The notes beneath the pieces are model-generated. The model saw only the letters and a list, made by a program, of their open reading frames with translations. It did no database searches and was not told where the DNA came from. Both the position numbers and the translations under genes were made by a program. DNA of 64,000 bases, from positions 1,658,354-1,722,353 of the forward strand of contig OX235272.1 in NCBI GenBank assembly GCA_944472155.2, read 5' to 3'. Source of the stretch: Trichobilharzia szidati (lineage: Eukaryota; Platyhelminthes; Trematoda; Strigeidida; Schistosomatidae). Positions 10,691 to 22,719 of the stretch are shown in pieces (position 1 is the stretch's first letter; the number at the start of each line of letters is the position of its first letter).

Positions 10691-11646
10691 AAAAAAGCAG
10701 CAGTCATGGAAATAACACCCATACAAATAAGAGTCGATCGAATTAGGTCTACCTGATACAAAGCCTGAACCATAATCAACATACGAATGAAATATGAGAA
10801 AACAAGGTCGAGACTTACCACAACATCACAAGGAAGGATAAAAGTTACTTGGACATCATTTATAATCCACCAACTGGTCTCCTTTTCAAAAAGAATGCGG
10901 CGATGTTTTATCCACCGTGGCGAGGAAATACATAAATCCACGGTTCCGTTGTATACACTTAGTGGAGATTGCAGCCAACAAAGTAATGCATTTAAAGCAT
11001 ATGCATACTTCCCATAATCACGGCGACACCGCGGAATATATCAAAATCGCAGAGTAATCAAACCCAACACGCGATGTAATTATCTAAATCCGAAAGACAA
11101 GCAAGTTATATTACATATTTGAATATTCATCCATATGTCGATCATGATGACAAATCCAAATCACTACCTATACAGCGCCAATAAACCTGGATATCTATGA
11201 AATAACGAAAATATGCTGACAGTTGCATTTCAGATCCCAGTGACTCATTCGATAGCCAAATTCTGCTCCTGCATGCCTCTTTCGACATTTTTGTATGGAT
11301 TGGTTCGCAGTTACTCAGGTTCCAGACCGAAAAGAATCAAAAATTCACCAGTTGCTGAATTATGATTAATTCTCTGGATGTTTAACTGGATTATAACTGC
11401 TGTGGTGAGCCCTTTGCAGTTTACATTGCTTAATACACCGTTTACGGTAAACTGAGTAACATTTTATAAGCCATTTTTATACTTTTGTGACTAGCCCACC
11501 ATATCGACCGAATGTAACGCAACACTCAGTTGTTACGCTCATGTTCAACCAATTCAAACAATAATTGTGCCTAGGATTATGCCATATAAACTGTTAACTT
11601 ATGCAGAGTGTACTTACGGTCAATATTTCATTATCTTCCCTTGTAT
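10691..11646. other. Non-repeat stretch between CR1-A copies
   Basis: About 950 bp without recognisable transposon sequence. It holds one candidate minus-strand exon (10819-11007, listed separately). The rest shows short frames only. Confidence 0.4.
10819..11007 (-). CDS. Candidate internal exon of an unidentified gene
   Basis: Read on the minus strand, 189 nt (63 codons) stay open and end at a perfect donor: GTG then GTAAGT, complement of 10813-10818. The peptide includes VYNGTVDLCISSPRWIKH, then ILFEKETSWWIINDVQVTF. Its composition looks like a conserved globular protein rather than a translated repeat, and no transposon motif is present. The upstream edge is uncertain: an AG just before 11007 keeps the frame but has a poor pyrimidine tract. 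I do not recognise the family. If real, the 9-kb LINE/LTR nest at 1402-10690 lies in its downstream intron. Confidence 0.35.
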
Positions 11647-11648
11647 AT

Positions 11649-11676
11649 ATAAATAAATAAATAAATAAATTTATTC
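11649..11676. repeat. (TAAA)n terminal repeat
   Basis: A short run of TAAA units marks the 3' end of the minus-strand CR1-A copy; on that strand it reads (TTTA)n. Confidence 0.8.
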
Positions 11677-12889
11677 TCATAGTACAGTACATGAGGGACG
11701 CCAGTTTACAGGCATCATCAAATTGTTACAGAAATAGAACCATATAATTTAATCACAATTTACAGCCAGTAGCAAGATATGCTTTACATGTTCGATGGAG
11801 ATTATACATACACTTGATAAATGTTAATTCCAGTAGTATAAAACAGCCTTTTCACTTACATACAATCATTTCTGTGCAAAGTTGGAAAAATCTGCTAGAT
11901 TGTCAGTGAGTGCAACACAACAGGAAATACAGGAGTATTGTCTTCGCATTAACAAAAAAACCAGGTCTTTGGTGGATGGATTATAAGTGCCTGGGAAGAA
12001 AAATAAAGCTTGAAGTAAATATTCATACATAACTTTGTTGTGTGCAGAGTCCTCGAATTATAGTTCATTGATGTGTTATTTTGAAATCAGTGATGTGTTT
12101 ATCTCATTTGATCTGCAATGTCATTGTTGGGAGTAAGTACATAAGCTTCGGACGCATTAATTAATGGATTTCTACTGATTACGGGTATTTTCTTAGCGTT
12201 AGGAAGGTTTATGAGTTTCAGCTGTTCCGACAGGAGTTGAGAATATTAACTGCTCAGCAACATTATGGATATAAGTTCATCACATTATCTAAGGAAAGGT
12301 GGGTTGCAGTTGGTGAGGGATATATGGGGCGTTCATCTGTCCTTGTGATGTTGTGGTGAGTTATACCTTTTTCATGTTGTCGGTTTATGTCCATTTTATT
12401 CCACTTATTGTGTTGGGCAGTAGTTTTACAAACGAGATTTCTTGTCTGTTTGAGGATACGTATCTTAACCGTTAATGTTTTATCTAGAATTATGAATATA
12501 GGCAAAAAACAACAACAGGTGTAGTATTTAAGCTTATGCATTAAATGGACCTATAATTTCGGAGGCTCTCAGATAGGAACTAGAACTACTATCGTTTGCA
12601 AACTCTTGTAGTTTGTCACTAAGCACCTTTTTGAATGAGGCCAATGTACTTGCTTGACGCATTTCCATTGGTAGTTTATTCCATATCTGTGCATACCTAA
12701 TCAAGTAAAACTTTTGCCTGGTGGCTGTTTTACATTGTTCGATAGCTACTGTACCCTTAGTGTGTCTTAGTTTGTAGCCATTGTCATCTGAAAGTCGAGT
12801 GCCATTAGTAGAGGTAAAAACTAAGTGGTTTAGAAGCTTATAGTAAAGTGTCAAGTTTAGTCTCAGGCATTTACTCCATGTGTCAATTA

Positions 12890-13372
12890 TTATGATATTG
12901 ATGATGCCTGTCAACTGGAGTCCCTCAAGTGCATAAAGTGGGAATATATTATTGTAAGACGCATTTTATTGTTTTATGAGGGAATTGGCTTCAAGCTTTA
13001 TTTATTTTCCCAAGTATATGTAATCCATCCAACGCATATTGGGTTTTTTGTTAATGCGAAGTCAATATCTCTATATTTCTTGATGTGTTCCATTGAATCA
13101 CTGGTTATCAGATTTTTCCCACGAACTAAAGATAAAATGACAGCAACCATGTTATTTAACCGTAGATCATGTAATCTAAATATGTAACTTAAATAATTCC
13201 TATCCATGACTGTATAACTTTTGTGTCCTATATTTGTAGGAATAAATATGTACCTTACTGTATCATCATTACTAACTATACTTACTAATCGTATGTGTAA
13301 TTTATCGAATTGATGATGCCTGTAAACTGGCGTCCCTCATGTTAAAAAAATGAGAATATACTATTATTATTA
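12890..13372 (+). repeat. Two CR1-A 3'-end insertions, antisense to host copy
   Basis: 12890-12955 carries a tail (GATGATGCCTGTCAACTGG, then a variant of GTCCCTCAAG) ending in ATATTATTGT. 12960-13372 is a longer piece of CR1-A 3' UTR with the same tail (13305-13340) and a final (ATT)n run. Both lie in plus orientation within the minus-strand copy and replace its reverse transcriptase. Confidence 0.7.
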
Positions 13373-14659
13373 TATCACTTCAGTATTTTCGTAAGTAATG
13401 CCATCTAAGTATATCTTTTTCGGAAATGCTGTTTTGCAGTTCGTCAACCTACTTTTGAAATGTTTGGCTATTTCTCCTGAGTTATGCGGTTTCTGAGTGG
13501 CCTGAATTTATTTGTTCCTGAGGCCTACATTTCTCAACTCCTCAATTCTTTTGAGAAGGGATGTAATAGCAATTATTGGTGATAAGTCGTGATATCTGTA
13601 GTATTTTATTGAGTGCTTTCGTAGACTTCTCCTAAACGATGTCGGTATATGATCGCTTTGGGGGAATCTGAAGCTAAGAATATTCTCAGGTGCAATGACG
13701 TCATGAATTGAGTTAATACTGTGATAAAATTAGTTGAGAATTGCCTCTAAGGACTCGTTCGAAAAGTGCGAGTCCCAATTAGAACATCTAATTAGGTACT
13801 GATACAACTCCCAGTCAGCATGTGTGCACAATCTCATGGGTGTCTGGCCAGCTTCATCTCTGCGTTTTGTTTCATGAAAGATGTCAAAAGAACACGCTAC
13901 TATTTTATGGTCACTACCTGGAAATTCATGTCCCACATGTACTGTGGATGGTTTTATGTTGTTCGTGAAAATAAGGTCTAGGATATTTGCGGATCTAGTG
14001 GGTGGATTTATGTGTTGTGTCCACCCTCCTGTGACGATCCTTGGGGTCCTTAGAGTGAAGACCATGGTACTTCTGACATGTTGAAATCACCTACGATAAT
14101 TTTATAACTGAAGGAAAGACTGGCTGTAACATTAAAAATGTTGCTGTTGGATGAAGTGGGTCGCTACACACAACCCGCAAGTATAGGTTCACTTCTGTCA
14201 ACTTTTATTTCAACCCAGATCGAGTCATTGAGTTGTGACAGAATTGGGTTACTGAAATGGGTTGCACATATGGATTGTCCACAGTAAATTAATGTTCCAC
14301 CCCCCACGACATGTCTGTCTGTCCCCTCGAAAAGGGTTGTATTTATCAATCCTTAGGCTGTCATTGGAGATTTTACTTGTACACCAGGCCTCAGTGATCA
14401 TCATCAATGACGGTCTGCATATAGAAGCTAATGTACCCAGTACTAAGTGTTTGTTTAGAACTGATCTAGTATTTACTAGGATAATAGATAAACAATGGCT
14501 ACGTGGTATCAGTGAGCGGACAACATATTGATAAAATAATCCGTGAGTATCCTTTTTATACATGTGTTTAGACTCATTTACCAATTTCTTTGCATCATAG
14601 GAGGACTTCAGGTAGGTTTGTGAGGTGGTAGTCAAGGTTGGTCTTTCGTTTGTAAGCAA

Positions 14660-17150
14660 AAGTAAGAGTGGGGAAGTGGAACATCAGTACAATGTACGAA
14701 ACTGGGAAGGCTGCTAAGGTGGCCAAAGAAATGAGAAAATATGGCATAGAATTGCCGGCAATCTGCGATACCATATGTAATGGATGTGAACCGTCAAAAT
14801 TTTCAACTGGTGAGCCAGTAATCTACTCCTACCTGGTCATCCAGGCGACAACCACGAGCATGCTGAGTGGCTCTCATTAATAGCAGCCAAAGGTCTGGTG
14901 CAGTGGGAGAAAATTTCATCCAGGATCATGACAGCAAGATTCAACTCAAAAAGGAAGAGAAGGCAAAAACTATACAGTGCTACGCACTATGCTACAAACA
15001 CCAAGGAGTGAGAAAAGAAGGATTTTTGCAGACAACTATAAACAATAATAGACTTCATCCAAAATGGTGACATAAAAATCCTCACTGGCGATATGAATAA
15101 CAAGTTCAAGTGGGAGCAGAAAATACAGGAAGAGAACTCATCATGGGTCAACAGGGTCTCGCTTGGAGAAATGAATGAGAACGGAGAATTATTCGCAGAC
15201 TTCTGTGCTTTCAATGATTCGGTGATCAGAGGCAGCGTGTCAAAGCACAAGGACATACACAGCTTCATGAATTTCAACTGACGGACACACCACAAACCAG
15301 ACAGACTTCATTTCGATGTTGCTCAAATAAGTGGAGACGCAGCCTGCCTGCCGGACGCAAAGTCGAAAAGGGGTGCAGATTTGGACTCAGACCATCGTCT
15401 AGTTTAAGATACCTACAAGGTGAAGCTGGAGTCCTTCAGAACAGCTGGACACACACTGCAATTCCGGTTGGGAATCGCTCGTAGGGGCGCCTTCCAGTGG
15501 ACACCGCTTCCTCAGCGAGATCTGAAATTTCTAATGCAATCGAGCTACTGAAGGGCCAGCCGGGAAGGTAGCAGAACTAAACAGATAACGCCCAAGTGCA
15601 CTGAAAATGTACCCAGAGACTGCCGCAGATGTCCTCACGTCATAAATACAAAAGGCTTGGAACAAAGGAAAGTGCCTACCGATTGCAAGAAAGGCTGGCT
15701 GCATTGCCAAGCTGCAGAGCGGGACCTGTGCAAGATCTGCTCAAGGAATAATTCCCTTCTCCATGCCAAATAAAGTACTAACTCGCATCATCCTGAAGAG
15801 AATAAAAAATGCACTGGAAACATAACCCCACCACCCACCAGAATAACTGTATTCAGAAAAGGCAAAGCACGTGCTGATAAAAACGCAACTCTGCGCATCA
15901 TCATCACAGAATGGCGGTCAAGCCTCTCTCCACCCCAACTGCATCCACTTCGAAGAAGCCTTCGACAGACAGCGTTGACTGTGAATTGAACTGTATACTG
16001 CTCCAACACTACGGCGTGTAAGACCCATATCTTTATCAACCTCATTCAACATCTGGCTATATGACGATGCCACGTGTCAGGTGATCCACAACAGAAAACT
16101 CAGCGAGGCGTTCGAAGTAAATACTGCAGTAGGACAAGACTACATGGCTATTATCACCGACGTTGATATTCCCTAATTGTGATGGACTGGAATATGCGAA
16201 TATGGGGAGTAAGAAGACAGTAATACGTTGGACGACCAATAAGGAGACTGTAGATCTGGATTTCGCAGATGATTTGTGTCTAATGTCACACAAACTGAAA
16301 GACTTACAGGCGAAAACCAACAAACCGACTGAAGGGGCAGGCAGCGAAGACAGGACTGCAGTTAAACATAGAGAAGACGGAGGTGATGAAGATAAACAAC
16401 CAACAGCAACAACAACAACCAGCACCAATCACTATCAACGAGGGAGATTCAACAGAGGTCACCTCCTCCACTTATCCGGCTTGGAAGCACGGTTTCAAAC
16501 ACAGACAGTCGGAACGGATGTTGTCAAAGCCGGCCAGCCAGCCAGAATCAGAAAGGTGAGATACACCTTAATCAACCTGAAACCAGTTTGTAAATTCTTC
16601 TGCACTAACTCAGCCAGCATGAAGAACAAGATTCGGATTCTGTTCAACACGAATGTGAAGTCAGTCATTTAGTGCTTCTATATGGATCAGAAACTCGAAC
16701 TGCGTGTCACGAAGAGTATTTCCAACAAGTAGCAGACTTCCATCAACAGCTGACTCCTTCGCCAGCTCCCTACTGAAGATCAAATGGCCAGCCGGCCGGT
16801 CAAAAAGAATTACCAACATGAAACTCTGGCTGGTTAGCTGGGAACAAAACAACAGACGAGAGCCGATCGCCCAACAAATACGTAGGGGAAAATGGGGATG
16901 GATCGGTCAAATGTTAAGGAGACCGTCGAATGACATCGCGGCCAGGCTATCGCTCGAGTAGAACCCTATTGGGAAGCGACAAGTAAGTTATCCTAGGGTG
17001 ACGTGGAGGGGATCGTGTAGTGAGGAGATGAGAGATTATAGTCACTCGTGGACCCAGCTGAAGAGGACAGCAGTGAATAGAACAAAGTGGAGATGTGTTG
17101 TTGAAGCCCTGTTTTCCACTTGGAACGCAAGGGAACAATAATAATAATTC
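14660..17150 (+). mobile_element. RTE-A LINE, decayed long copy
   Basis: RTE-like LINE with many stops. The endonuclease begins GKWNISTMYETGKAA (14668) and includes GDMNNKFKWEQ-like (15085) and NENGELFADFCAFNDSVI (15177-15230), matching the fluke RTE pattern of WNVRTM, GDLNAK and ERNENGERFA. The polymerase is fragmented: FEEAFDRQR-like near 15950, and DFADDLCLMSHKLKDLQ (catalytic ADD) at about 16255-16310. The C-terminus reads as WIGQMLRRPSNDIAA (16900). The 3' end is AAGCCCTGTTTTCCACTTGG with a short AACGCAAGGGAACAATAATAATAA tail reached at 17150. The copy is dead. Confidence 0.85.
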
Positions 17151-17781
17151 ACTGGACAATTTTTTCTAGTGTTTTAAGGATTTCCTACGGATGAATTGTA
17201 AAAAATAGTTTTGTTTTTACGAGTTGATCACGGATTGATATCAGTTAGAGAACCATTGAAAACCAGTCCAGATATCCCTGGTTTTCAATGGTTTTAGAGA
17301 TTGCTTCGTATGAATCAGCAGAATCAACCACAATTTCTGGAAATGTACATTTAGTAAGCGTGTGGTGGAGAGGCACCTACAGAAGTATCAAAGCTACAAA
17401 AGTCTGTTCAAAGAAACAATTATAATGGTATGTTTCAAACTGCTATGGGTTTACATGCCTTTGGTTATAGAAATTGATCAGTTTCAGGAATTCAGATTAG
17501 TTAAATAATCCATAAAAGATATGAATGAAGACATTTTATTCTAAAAGATAAAAGTGTGTCGCTGCGTCTGGAAGAATTTAAGAAAATTTATCATTGGACA
17601 GCATGAACGCGCTTGTTTAAGTTTCTTTGAGCGGTAAACATACAACGGTGGATTTTCTCGCTTAGGATTTGATCATCGATTCTGCTTGTTATTCATTTAC
17701 TGTATTTACTTGTCGATTCAACCATCTGTTTCTCTGGATACTGTTTCGTTGAAGTATTTATTCCTGAGCTTCCTGCTTATA
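17151..17781 (+). promoter_or_regulatory. Upstream region of the ataxin-2 homologue
   Basis: About 630 bp between the RTE-A copy and the ataxin-2 start codon. No clear TATA box was picked out. It contains a 16-bp perfect inverted repeat (17251-17294), seemingly made from SINE-D tail sequence. The promoter presumably lies here, but that is only inferred from position. Confidence 0.35.
17251..17294. repeat. Inverted repeat with 16-bp arms
   Basis: AACCATTGAAAACCAG (17251-17266) and CTGGTTTTCAATGGTT (17279-17294) are perfect reverse complements around a 12-base spacer. The words resemble the tail of SINE-D (TTTTCAATGGTTCT and ACCGATGTCAGCTCAT), so this is probably a tail-to-tail pair of truncated SINE-D copies. 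Confidence 0.8.
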
Positions 17782-20469
17782 ATGTCTGGTCAGTCACAAC
17801 GTGGAAAAATAAAGTCGATGAGGTAAGTTCGTTTATTTCAGCTACAATGTGGTACAGAACACGAAATCAGCGTATGCCGATTCCTGCAAATGCTTCGCGT
17901 GCGGCACATACACAGGTATTGTTGAATAAACCAATGTGGATTCCTTAGAATTCTGACGAAAGTTTGGGGATATACGCTAATCCCGGACTCACCTACATCC
18001 TTGGACGTCACGTTATAGTAAGCATGGCTTTTAACATTTACATATGTGTAGGGAAACGTAGGAGAGATTATAACTACAGAAAATGATCGTGTTATTGGTG
18101 TCATAAAAGCTATTTCTCCTTCGGTATGTCTGTTTACTCAGAGTAATTTTTCAGGCTGATTTGGGATTGACGTATGCTCAAGTTGCACAGAAAAATGACA
18201 AAGGAACTCGTAGGAATGTAACAGACAAAACTGTTTTGTGGTCTGAAATTAAAATGATTCGAATTCGCAATATAAATAAGTCGGACTGCTTAGTTAGTAA
18301 GTGGAATCTATGATTATATACCCCATTCAGATGATATAAAAACTGACAGCGAAATCGCAAAAGATTGTGCCGCTGGCAACGTTGTAGCAGATAAAGAATT
18401 GGTCCCTTTCTTCGCTTCATCAGATGGGGTCAAGGACTTTCTGCTTGATCAAGGGAGTTTCTCAGCAGTAGAAATGTTTGAAACGAATGAGAAGATGTTC
18501 TCCGTATCTTCTACCTACAACCCGGATTTACGAGAATATACGTAAGTTATAGTTTCAACTAATCCTATTTGTTAGGACACCTGTCGACCGTTCTGCTCCC
18601 AACTTCTCAGAAACTGAAGCGCGCTGCGCAAAATTGGCACAAGATATAACGGAAAATTCCTCAGGAATGGGATTAATGGATGATGAAGGCGATATCTGTA
18701 TGGAAAACGAAGAGGAGAAGTATAGTGCAGTTGTTCGTCCCAGTACAACTCAGAATGCGGCACGTAGTATAAAGAATAATCATCGTATGAATTCAGCGTC
18801 TCAGCCTGAGTCTACTGTTAATATCAGTACCCAGCTGTCTCAGGTGTGTATTCAGTCAAATAAGCCTAGTAATACTGAGGCTGTACGAGTAAGTATTTCT
18901 GTTGGAGAGGCGTTAAAGTCAGATGGTAACCCTCAAATTAATGGTGTATCCAAAGTATGCATTCAAAGTGAAAAAGATAAAACTAAACAGATCCATGATC
19001 AACCGACGGAAGTATCAACTCCTGTATGTGTGTGCACAACAGCATCATGTGTGAAAAGCAGTACATCAGATGCACCTGTGACATCCAGTACCAAAGTTAG
19101 TACGACAGAGGAGCGAGTAAAAAAGTCAACTCTAGATCCAAATGCTCCAGAGTTTCAGCCAATGGGATTGTCTTATACCTCACATTCGGTGGCTAATATG
19201 GCTCAAACACTCCAATCAGGTTTACCACCATTTTCTGCTCAAAGCATACAAATTCCACAGCATTATGTATCCACTATGAATGTTATCTCTCAAGCTCCTC
19301 CACTACCTGGGCAGACAGCATTTATTGCTGCAGGTCAGCACATGTACGCACCTTTCCAATATACGCATCAGGCACAGGTGCAGCAGATGTTACCTCCAGT
19401 TTGCTCCAGTGGTCCAGGCACAAATCAACAAATTAGGGGGAGTTCATTGCCGCCGTCTATGAATCAACAAAGTTACACTAATCATGGTCACAATATGTTG
19501 CCTCAAATGGGGCAGGGTGTTTCTCTGGGACAGATTATTACATCTCCTCAAGTTATAAGTGGTCATAATTCTGCAGGTCGCCTTTCCGTATGTCCTTCGT
19601 CTTCCGTTAGTTTGACTCGTCAGCGTTCAAATGATTCTCCGTCTTCAGTAACTCACTGCACGTCATACGCTATCCAGCAGCCAACAATGTCTATACCTGC
19701 GTTCCAGTCACAAGCAGTCTACCAGTTACCTCAACCGAATGGTGCATTTTTTGTGTCAAGTCATCCCCAAATGGGAGTACATATCCTATCGGGATTACCT
19801 ACCGCTGTCAGTTCTGGTCTGATGGTTGGTGGTGTTCATGTCTCACAAGCTTCTAACCAGCAAGTATGTCCAACTCACACATTGATGCAGATGCAGCCTG
19901 CACACCTACAAGTCCCTGTCGGACAGTCAGATCAAGGCACTACTCCATCAACTACGCCTCAGCAAACTTCGCAATCTCAACAACTATTTCCTCAGCAGTT
20001 CCAAGAACACTCTCACCCTATCCAAATACCTGCATACGCGAATGTCCCTGCTCAGTATCAGCATAACTTGGTGTTCGCCCCACAACAGAACCCACCTGCT
20101 TTCTATCCCACAGCACCTGCAATGGTAGCAGGTCCGGGAACAGTAAGTCATGTTACTGGTCTATCCCCAATTGTCGGTCAACACAATCATTCTTTGAATG
20201 CTAGCATTCCACACCAATCAAACCAAACAGATCCTGCATTAATGACTTCCCAACAAATACAACAGTCACATATGATACCCCAACCAAATTGCCAGCCCCA
20301 GCAGTTTATGCAGCACTATCCAGCAGTTGCTCAAGCTCAGCTACTCCAAGCGCAACAACTCTCAGCTGCTCAACACATGGGCAATCAACATCTCCCTAAC
20401 AACTACCCGTACCATGCTTTGATTGCTGCTATGGCAGCGGGAGGTGCAGCAGCTGCTCAGACTCACTAG
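17782..20469 (+). CDS. ATXN2: Ataxin-2 homologue (seven exons)
   Basis: Exons by GT-AG rule and frame: 17782-17822, 17858-17915, 17949-18017, 18052-18123, 18155-18296, 18331-18541, 18576-20469. The sum is 2487 nt, 828 residues plus stop. Residues about 44-120 form an Lsm-like domain (YILGRHVIGNVGEI, VIGVIKAISPSADLGL). Residues about 172-228 match the LsmAD domain (EMFETNEKMF, VSSTYNPDLREYTTPVDR, ETEARCAKLAQDI). A PAM2 motif, STLDPNAPEFQP, sits at residues 382-393 and should bind the MLLE domain of poly(A)-binding protein. The C-terminal half is rich in Gln, Pro, Ser and Met, likely disordered. Family role: cytoplasmic RNA-binding regulator of mRNA stability, translation and stress granules. 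The start is the first ATG giving a continuous spliced frame; exons 1-2 are short and the least certain. Confidence 0.92.
17823..18575 (+). other. Six micro-introns of the ataxin-2 homologue
   Basis: Introns 17823-17857 (35 nt), 17916-17948 (33), 18018-18051 (34), 18124-18154 (31), 18297-18330 (34) and 18542-18575 (34). All start GT, most with GTAAG or GTATG, and end AG. Removal keeps one frame across all exons. Tiny 5' introns are typical of schistosome genes. Intron 1 has two possible acceptors; the later one (AG at 17857) is chosen because it gives a normal size and keeps the frame. Confidence 0.85.
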
Positions 20470-22627
20470 GTATAATTGGGTTATTTGTTAGGATGCTGGT
20501 GCCGATATATTTATCTCCGTGTTCCGACAAATTTGAATCTACCCAATGCCTTTCATTTCCGAATGCAAATCGAATGATACTTCCTGATGTTTTAGACCAT
20601 ATTCAGTTTGATCTTTGAAAACAGTATAGGTGTTATCGATTATTATAATCCTTCCTATTTGCCTATTTCTGCAGATCAACATCTTTAGAGTTAATGTATG
20701 AAGTATGGAACTGCAAGAAGCATCGTCAGTTTTTCTGTTCAATTCTTGTAAAGATTGCTTGTGTGCACCATTTAGTGAATATATTCCAATATACTGAGCA
20801 AGTCCTATATTTTTTGATGAAATATTTGTTTTCAAAGTTTATTGTATGTGGAGTGGAATTACGGTAAGCGTGTCAAGTGCTGTAAGATGATATTTAGGTT
20901 TGCACATTGTTAATGAGGTACCAAGTAGTTCACACACCCTCTGTGTAGAAACCATATCGTTTTTGTAAGGTAATGTCAGTGTAAATATTTTTCCAGGTTG
21001 TTTTCTTAACGTTAAATGCGATTGATTGTTGCAGTATTTAACATCTAAAAATGATTTTCCCATCTCCATATATGAATTCGGTAGAATTTTGTGACATGGA
21101 CATCCTAAATATATTGTGCAAACTAGCTGCAGAAATAGGTTTGGACAAATCTACTTACTGTATGTACATATATTAGTGGCTGAAAGATTTTTTCAGTTGG
21201 GTAGTCAGTGCCATATAAGTCCCGTAGAATTTACTGCAAAATACACTAATTTAAGTGGATGGTAAGTTTCTCCCAATTTTGTGGCTTCTGCAGTCCACTC
21301 ATAAATACCTTATAGCTTATACAGATTTAAATGCCTTTTTTAGCCATTTATATATCACTAAGTAGCCTTTGTGATTGGTTTAAATTAAATTTTCATTCAT
21401 ATGCTAAATCAGATGACAGTGGTGTTGAATCGAGCATATTAAAGAATGTGATGTGCCAAAGTATGCGAGGATTTCTTGGTGCGATCTAAAGAAATTAAAG
21501 CAGGTCAGCGATTTTAGATACTCATGAAATGTGGTAAAAAATCTTCGGGTGAAGAGCTCAGTTTGACCATTACAGTATCAAACATTTTGAGTTTCATAAT
21601 CACAGAGGAGTAAAATTTAAAAAAAAGTAAACAGATTTCAAGTTTGAGGTCCCATACTGTTATCGTTGTTTTCATTCTTTGAGTAGTTGACGTGAAATAT
21701 TTAGTTGGCTATCAAATGACATGTGTAGTGTTCCATAGATCATTCTGACTCGCTGTGTCCTGAAAACAGCCACTACTTTAGTACTTTTTGAACGTGATGT
21801 CCATTGGAAGAGGAGCCAACTAGGAACGGTACTATAATGCCAAATTTTTAAATTAATCAAAGTGAATCAATAAGGTAATAAATCACTGTCTGTTTGTTAA
21901 CGGTTGCGCTTACTGTGCTGTATTTCATCTCTTTTTATTTCTATATTGGTAGGAAGTTGGAGATAATGGAAAGATTTGCATTTTTCCATAGCAGATGCCT
22001 TCCCTCAATCTGTCGAGTGAGGTAATCTCATATTCAGTGGAGCGAATAGGCGATAACAATAAAGCTGAGTTAGAGTAATAGCTGAGAGGTTTGAATCAAA
22101 TCGATTGAAATTGTTGGGATGGAATATGCTTGCCAAGCTAACATCTTCCATGGGAGTGGTGTCGTATGTTATAGGGTAGGTTCGAAACTAGTTAGAGTTG
22201 GTTTGCCCAACCATGGCGCAAGTGCATGAGGTTATTGACTGTTGTTCTAAGCCATATACCACCAGAGTATAGACTGTCCGGCTCAAGCTTTAAGGATGCT
22301 AGGGATCACCGAATATGAACTTTTAGTGGAGTGGCTGAAGACCATGCTCAGTCACACTGCCGTATCCATTCCTATTCTGAAGAACTTAATGTTTACCCAC
22401 TCATGCCATAGTTACTGATTTTTGCTAGCGTATGGAAAACCAAATTCGCAGCATGAAATGATATCACATTTAATATGTTCTTATCAGCTGCAGACCGCTT
22501 GAAATTACAGTGGTTGTAAAAGAAAAGAAATAATATCAATGTTGGAATGGTAACAGAGGACATTATGCAACAGAAACATACATAGTATGTTTATATATCT
22601 TCTTCGTCGTTTTGTTTCTGCTTTGAA
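20470..22627 (+). other. 3' flank of ataxin-2, no further gene seen
   Basis: AT-rich sequence without recognised transposon or coding motifs. The first clear AATAAA on the plus strand that I noticed is at 21877-21882, 1.4 kb after the stop, so the 3' UTR could be long or use a variant signal. 22190-22360 may hold an old repeat but I could not place it. Confidence 0.4.
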
Positions 22628-22719
22628 ATGCTAATGAGTTGGCGACTTGAAGACTGTGATGCTTACAGTTTGAATGACCCAATTTGTTACATTCTATCTG
22701 CTGTCACTCGAACACTGGC
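22628..22719 (+). CDS. Weak candidate first exon
   Basis: ATG at 22628 opens MLMSWRLEDCDAYSLNDP and continues to ...SAVTRTLA, ending at a good donor GTAAGT (22720). A possible acceptor (GTAG) lies 34 nt later, the same size as the ataxin-2 introns, but the next frame closes quickly. No family recognised. It may be chance. Confidence 0.2.

Larger units (their letters stand above)
11647..14659 (-). mobile_element. CR1-A LINE, minus-strand copy
   Basis: Read on the minus strand from 14659: endonuclease (14659-13730) with LVNTRSVLNKHL, ITEAWCTS, TRSANILDLIF and GSDHKIV; a disrupted middle; the C-terminal end of ORF2 at 12880-12540 (GYKLRHTKG, RYAQIWNKLP); then about 900 bp of 3' UTR. The tail, GATGATGCCTGTAAACTGGC plus GTCCCTCATG, ends near 11680 in TGAGAATAAATTTATT and a (TTTA)n run. 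It matches the plus-strand copy across the ORF2 C-terminus, which fixes family and strand. The reverse transcriptase core is missing, replaced by plus-oriented CR1-A 3'-end pieces (12890-13370). Confidence 0.8.

Noticed and set aside
15788..16428. Minus-strand frames with hydrophobic and Val-rich peptides
   Set aside because: Antisense to RTE-A; the same frames recur at 27093-27699 because the LINE recurs.
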